Positions 5,804 to 6,778 of a DNA stretch of 6,778 bases are shown here, piece after piece. Location of the stretch: contig QNCA01000074.1 of NCBI GenBank assembly GCA_003644325.1, positions 1 through 6,778 on the forward strand, written 5' to 3'. Position numbers and translations under genes: made by a program. The notes under the pieces are model-generated. The model had not been told where the DNA came from and did no database searches. It was given only the letters and a program-made list of their open reading frames with translations. The stretch is from Planctomycetota bacterium (GTDB lineage Bacteria; Planctomycetota; B129-G9). Each line of letters opens with the position of its first letter. Position 1 is the first letter of the stretch.

Positions 5804-5824
5804 GGGACTTCGCGCCCAAGTCCC
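5804..5824 (-). other. Hairpin immediately after cmk
   Basis: GGGACTT (5804-5810) and AAGTCCC (5818-5824) form a perfect 7-bp stem with a 7-base loop. It begins 5 bases after the cmk stop codon. No T-tract follows on the minus strand, so it is more likely an intercistronic processing or stability structure than a terminator. The hairpin after plsC is similarly placed. Confidence 0.5.
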
Positions 5825-5829
5825 CGTTT

Positions 5830-6492
5830 TTATTTCCGTCCTTTTTCTATGCGCTCCATAACGTGCTCCACGACCTCGTCGATGGTCATGTCGCTCGTGT
5901 CCACGACTGTGGCGTCTTCCGCCCTCTTCAGCGGGGCGACCTTGCGCTCCATGTCCGTCCTGTCGCGCTGCTCTATTTCTTTGCGCAACTGCTCCAGCGG
6001 AACTTCCATGCCCTTTTCGCGCAGTTCTCTGTGGCGTCTTTGCGCGCGCACGTCCGCGCCCGCGTCCAGGTAGAACTTGAAGTCCGCGTTGGGGAAGACC
6101 ACCGTACCCATGTCGCGGCCCTCGGCCACCAGGTCTCCCCTCTTGCCGAACGCGCGCTGGTGCGCGACCATCTCCTTGCGCACGGCGGGTTCCTTTGCCA
6201 CGTAATAGACCTGGCGCGTTACCGCCGGGTCGCGTATCTCCGCTGTTATGTCCCGGCCGTTTGCCAGCACGCGCTGGCGTCCGGCGGCGTACTGCAAATC
6301 GATATCCAGCGCCTCAAGGAACTTCACCACCGCCGGCACGTCGCCCAGGTCCACGCCATCCCGCATGCACATATAGGTCAGGGCGCGATACAGCGCCCCG
6401 CTATCCAGGTACGTAAGCCTGAGCCGCTCGGCCAGTCGTCTGGCGATTGTGCTCTTGCCCGACCCCGCCGGCCCGTCGATGGCGATTATCAA
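5830..6492 (-). CDS. cmk: Cytidylate kinase (CMP/dCMP kinase)
   Basis: Cytoplasmic nucleoside monophosphate kinase that phosphorylates CMP and dCMP with ATP, recycling CMP from RNA and lipid turnover. It has 220 residues, the usual size for the bacterial Cmk family. The N-terminus MIIAIDGPAGSGKST contains the P-loop (GPAGSGKST, 7-15). DSGALYRALT (31-40) is the CMP-binding segment, a variant of the common DTGAMYRA. VAEGRDMGTVVFP (122-134) and FYLDAGADVRAQRRHREL follow, matching the nucleotide-binding and LID regions. The start codon must be TTG at 6492, because the P-loop strand begins there and no ATG or GTG fits. GGGGGAA upstream can act as the ribosome binding site. It is the first gene of the visible cmk-plsC-rpsA cluster. 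The plsC frame opens 60 bp later. All key motifs are intact. Confidence 0.97.
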   Translation of the reverse strand: MIIAIDGPAGSGKSTIARRLAERLRLTYLDSGALYRALTYMCMRDGVDLGDVPAVVKFLEALDIDLQYAAGRQRVLANGRDITAEIRDPAVTRQVYYVAKEPAVRKEMVAHQRAFGKRGDLVAEGRDMGTVVFPNADFKFYLDAGADVRAQRRHRELREKGMEVPLEQLRKEIEQRDRTDMERKVAPLKRAEDATVVDTSDMTIDEVVEHVMERIEKGRK

Positions 6493-6566
6493 ACGTTTCC
6501 CCCGCGCTCTCAGTTTGGCGAACGGACATTCCCCCTCCCCTTCCCGACCTTGCGAATAAACAGCGT

Positions 6567-6595
6567 ATGCTAGCAGCCGGCGCCGTCAATTGCAA
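6567..6595 (-). promoter_or_regulatory. Candidate sigma70-type promoter for cmk
   Basis: On the minus strand, TTGCAA (6590-6595) is followed by a 17-base spacer and TAGCAT (6567-6572), with TGC just before the -10 giving an extended -10 pattern. An overlapping alternative is TTGACG (6584-6589), a 16-base spacer and TACGCT (6562-6567). Transcription would start near 6560, leaving a leader of about 65 bases before cmk. Each hexamer is an imperfect match, so this is tentative. Confidence 0.35.
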
Positions 6596-6616
6596 CCACT
6601 TTTTCGGCAAAGGGGC

Positions 6617-6630
6617 GGATCCGCGGATCC
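6617..6630. other. Perfect 14-bp palindrome upstream of cmk
   Basis: GGATCCGCGGATCC is fully self-complementary. It lies about 22 bp upstream of the candidate -35 element, a position where an activator or repressor dimer could bind. A regulatory role is inference from position and symmetry only. Confidence 0.4.
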
Positions 6631-6753
6631 TCGCATCCATTACCCACATTCAGTCTCCACTACTCCGACAAACTCCTAGTGATGCGGGATGGGGCATTAG
6701 ACATTTATCCGCATCAGGCGGACTGGATTCCGGACACCGGAGGCTCAACGCCC

Positions 6754-6767
6754 GGCCCGTACGGGCC
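6754..6767. other. Perfect 14-bp palindrome near the window edge
   Basis: GGCCCGTACGGGCC is fully self-complementary. With no gene identified beyond it, it could be part of a hairpin after an upstream gene or a binding site. No T-tract is adjacent. Confidence 0.35.
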
Positions 6768-6778
6768 AACCTTTGAAA

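Larger units (their letters stand above)
6493..6778. other. Non-coding region upstream of cmk
   Basis: In these 286 bp I find no convincing gene on either strand. Minus-strand frames entering from the window edge close within about 20-45 codons and show no recognisable family, though the tail of an upstream gene cannot be excluded. The region holds a candidate cmk promoter, palindromes at 6617-6630 and 6754-6767, and a 7-bp inverted repeat (GATGCGG 6681-6687 with CCGCATC 6709-6715). Confidence 0.5.

Noticed and set aside
5089..6573. Plus-strand open frame of 494 codons opposite cmk and plsC
   Set aside because: It is antisense to two genes with intact family motifs, has His/Arg/Ala-rich composition typical of GC-rich shadow frames, and shows no recognisable domain.
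6573..6699. Remnant of a gene upstream of cmk on the minus strand
   Set aside because: One frame could be read across it with a single in-frame stop, but it matches no family I recognise and overlaps the candidate promoter.

Overview
The window is a run of chromosomal housekeeping genes, all on the minus strand and all in one direction. Read 5'->3' on that strand, the order is cmk (cytidylate kinase), plsC (1-acyl-glycerol-3-phosphate acyltransferase), rpsA (30S ribosomal protein S1), glmS (glucosamine-6-phosphate synthase), then the first 116 codons of an exported protein that runs off the low-coordinate edge. Long plus-strand reading frames opposite cmk, glmS and rpsA are antisense shadows in GC-rich DNA.

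The organism is a bacterium with fairly high GC. It uses GTG/TTG starts, has a six-domain S1 protein with a long acidic, proline/alanine-rich tail, and has gaps filled with small palindromic and heptameric repeats. The cmk-plsC-(ispH)-rpsA order is a known conserved neighbourhood (Clostridia and others); here ispH is absent. Such repeat-littered gaps are typical of some uncultured environmental lineages, but I cannot assign a phylum from this sequence.

Layout: 6493-6778 is non-coding, with a possible cmk promoter and two perfect 14-bp palindromes. 5830-6492 is cmk, with a hairpin just after its stop. 4969-5769 is the plsC frame, whose first ~60 codons cover a palindromic repeat and are probably not all translated. 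4689-4968 is an rpsA leader rich in structure: a hairpin after plsC, repeat copy B, a GC palindrome and a nested stem-loop. 2589-4688 is rpsA. 2224-2588 is a composite repeat island plus a strong stem-loop after rpsA. 394-2223 is glmS. 1-349 is the exported-protein start, 44 bp after glmS with a strong ribosome binding site.

The genes serve basic growth: CMP recycling, phosphatidic acid synthesis, translation initiation, and amino sugar supply for peptidoglycan. The unusual content lies in the gaps. A 42-43 bp repeat occurs in opposite orientations on either side of rpsA, a related 17-bp palindrome (TCGGTGAC-N-GTCACCGA) recurs in the plsC leader, and heptamer arrays form a 17-bp inverted repeat around one copy. 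I see no phage, CRISPR, transposase, tRNA or defence gene. The most worthwhile leads are this repeat family and the structured rpsA leader, not a new protein system.
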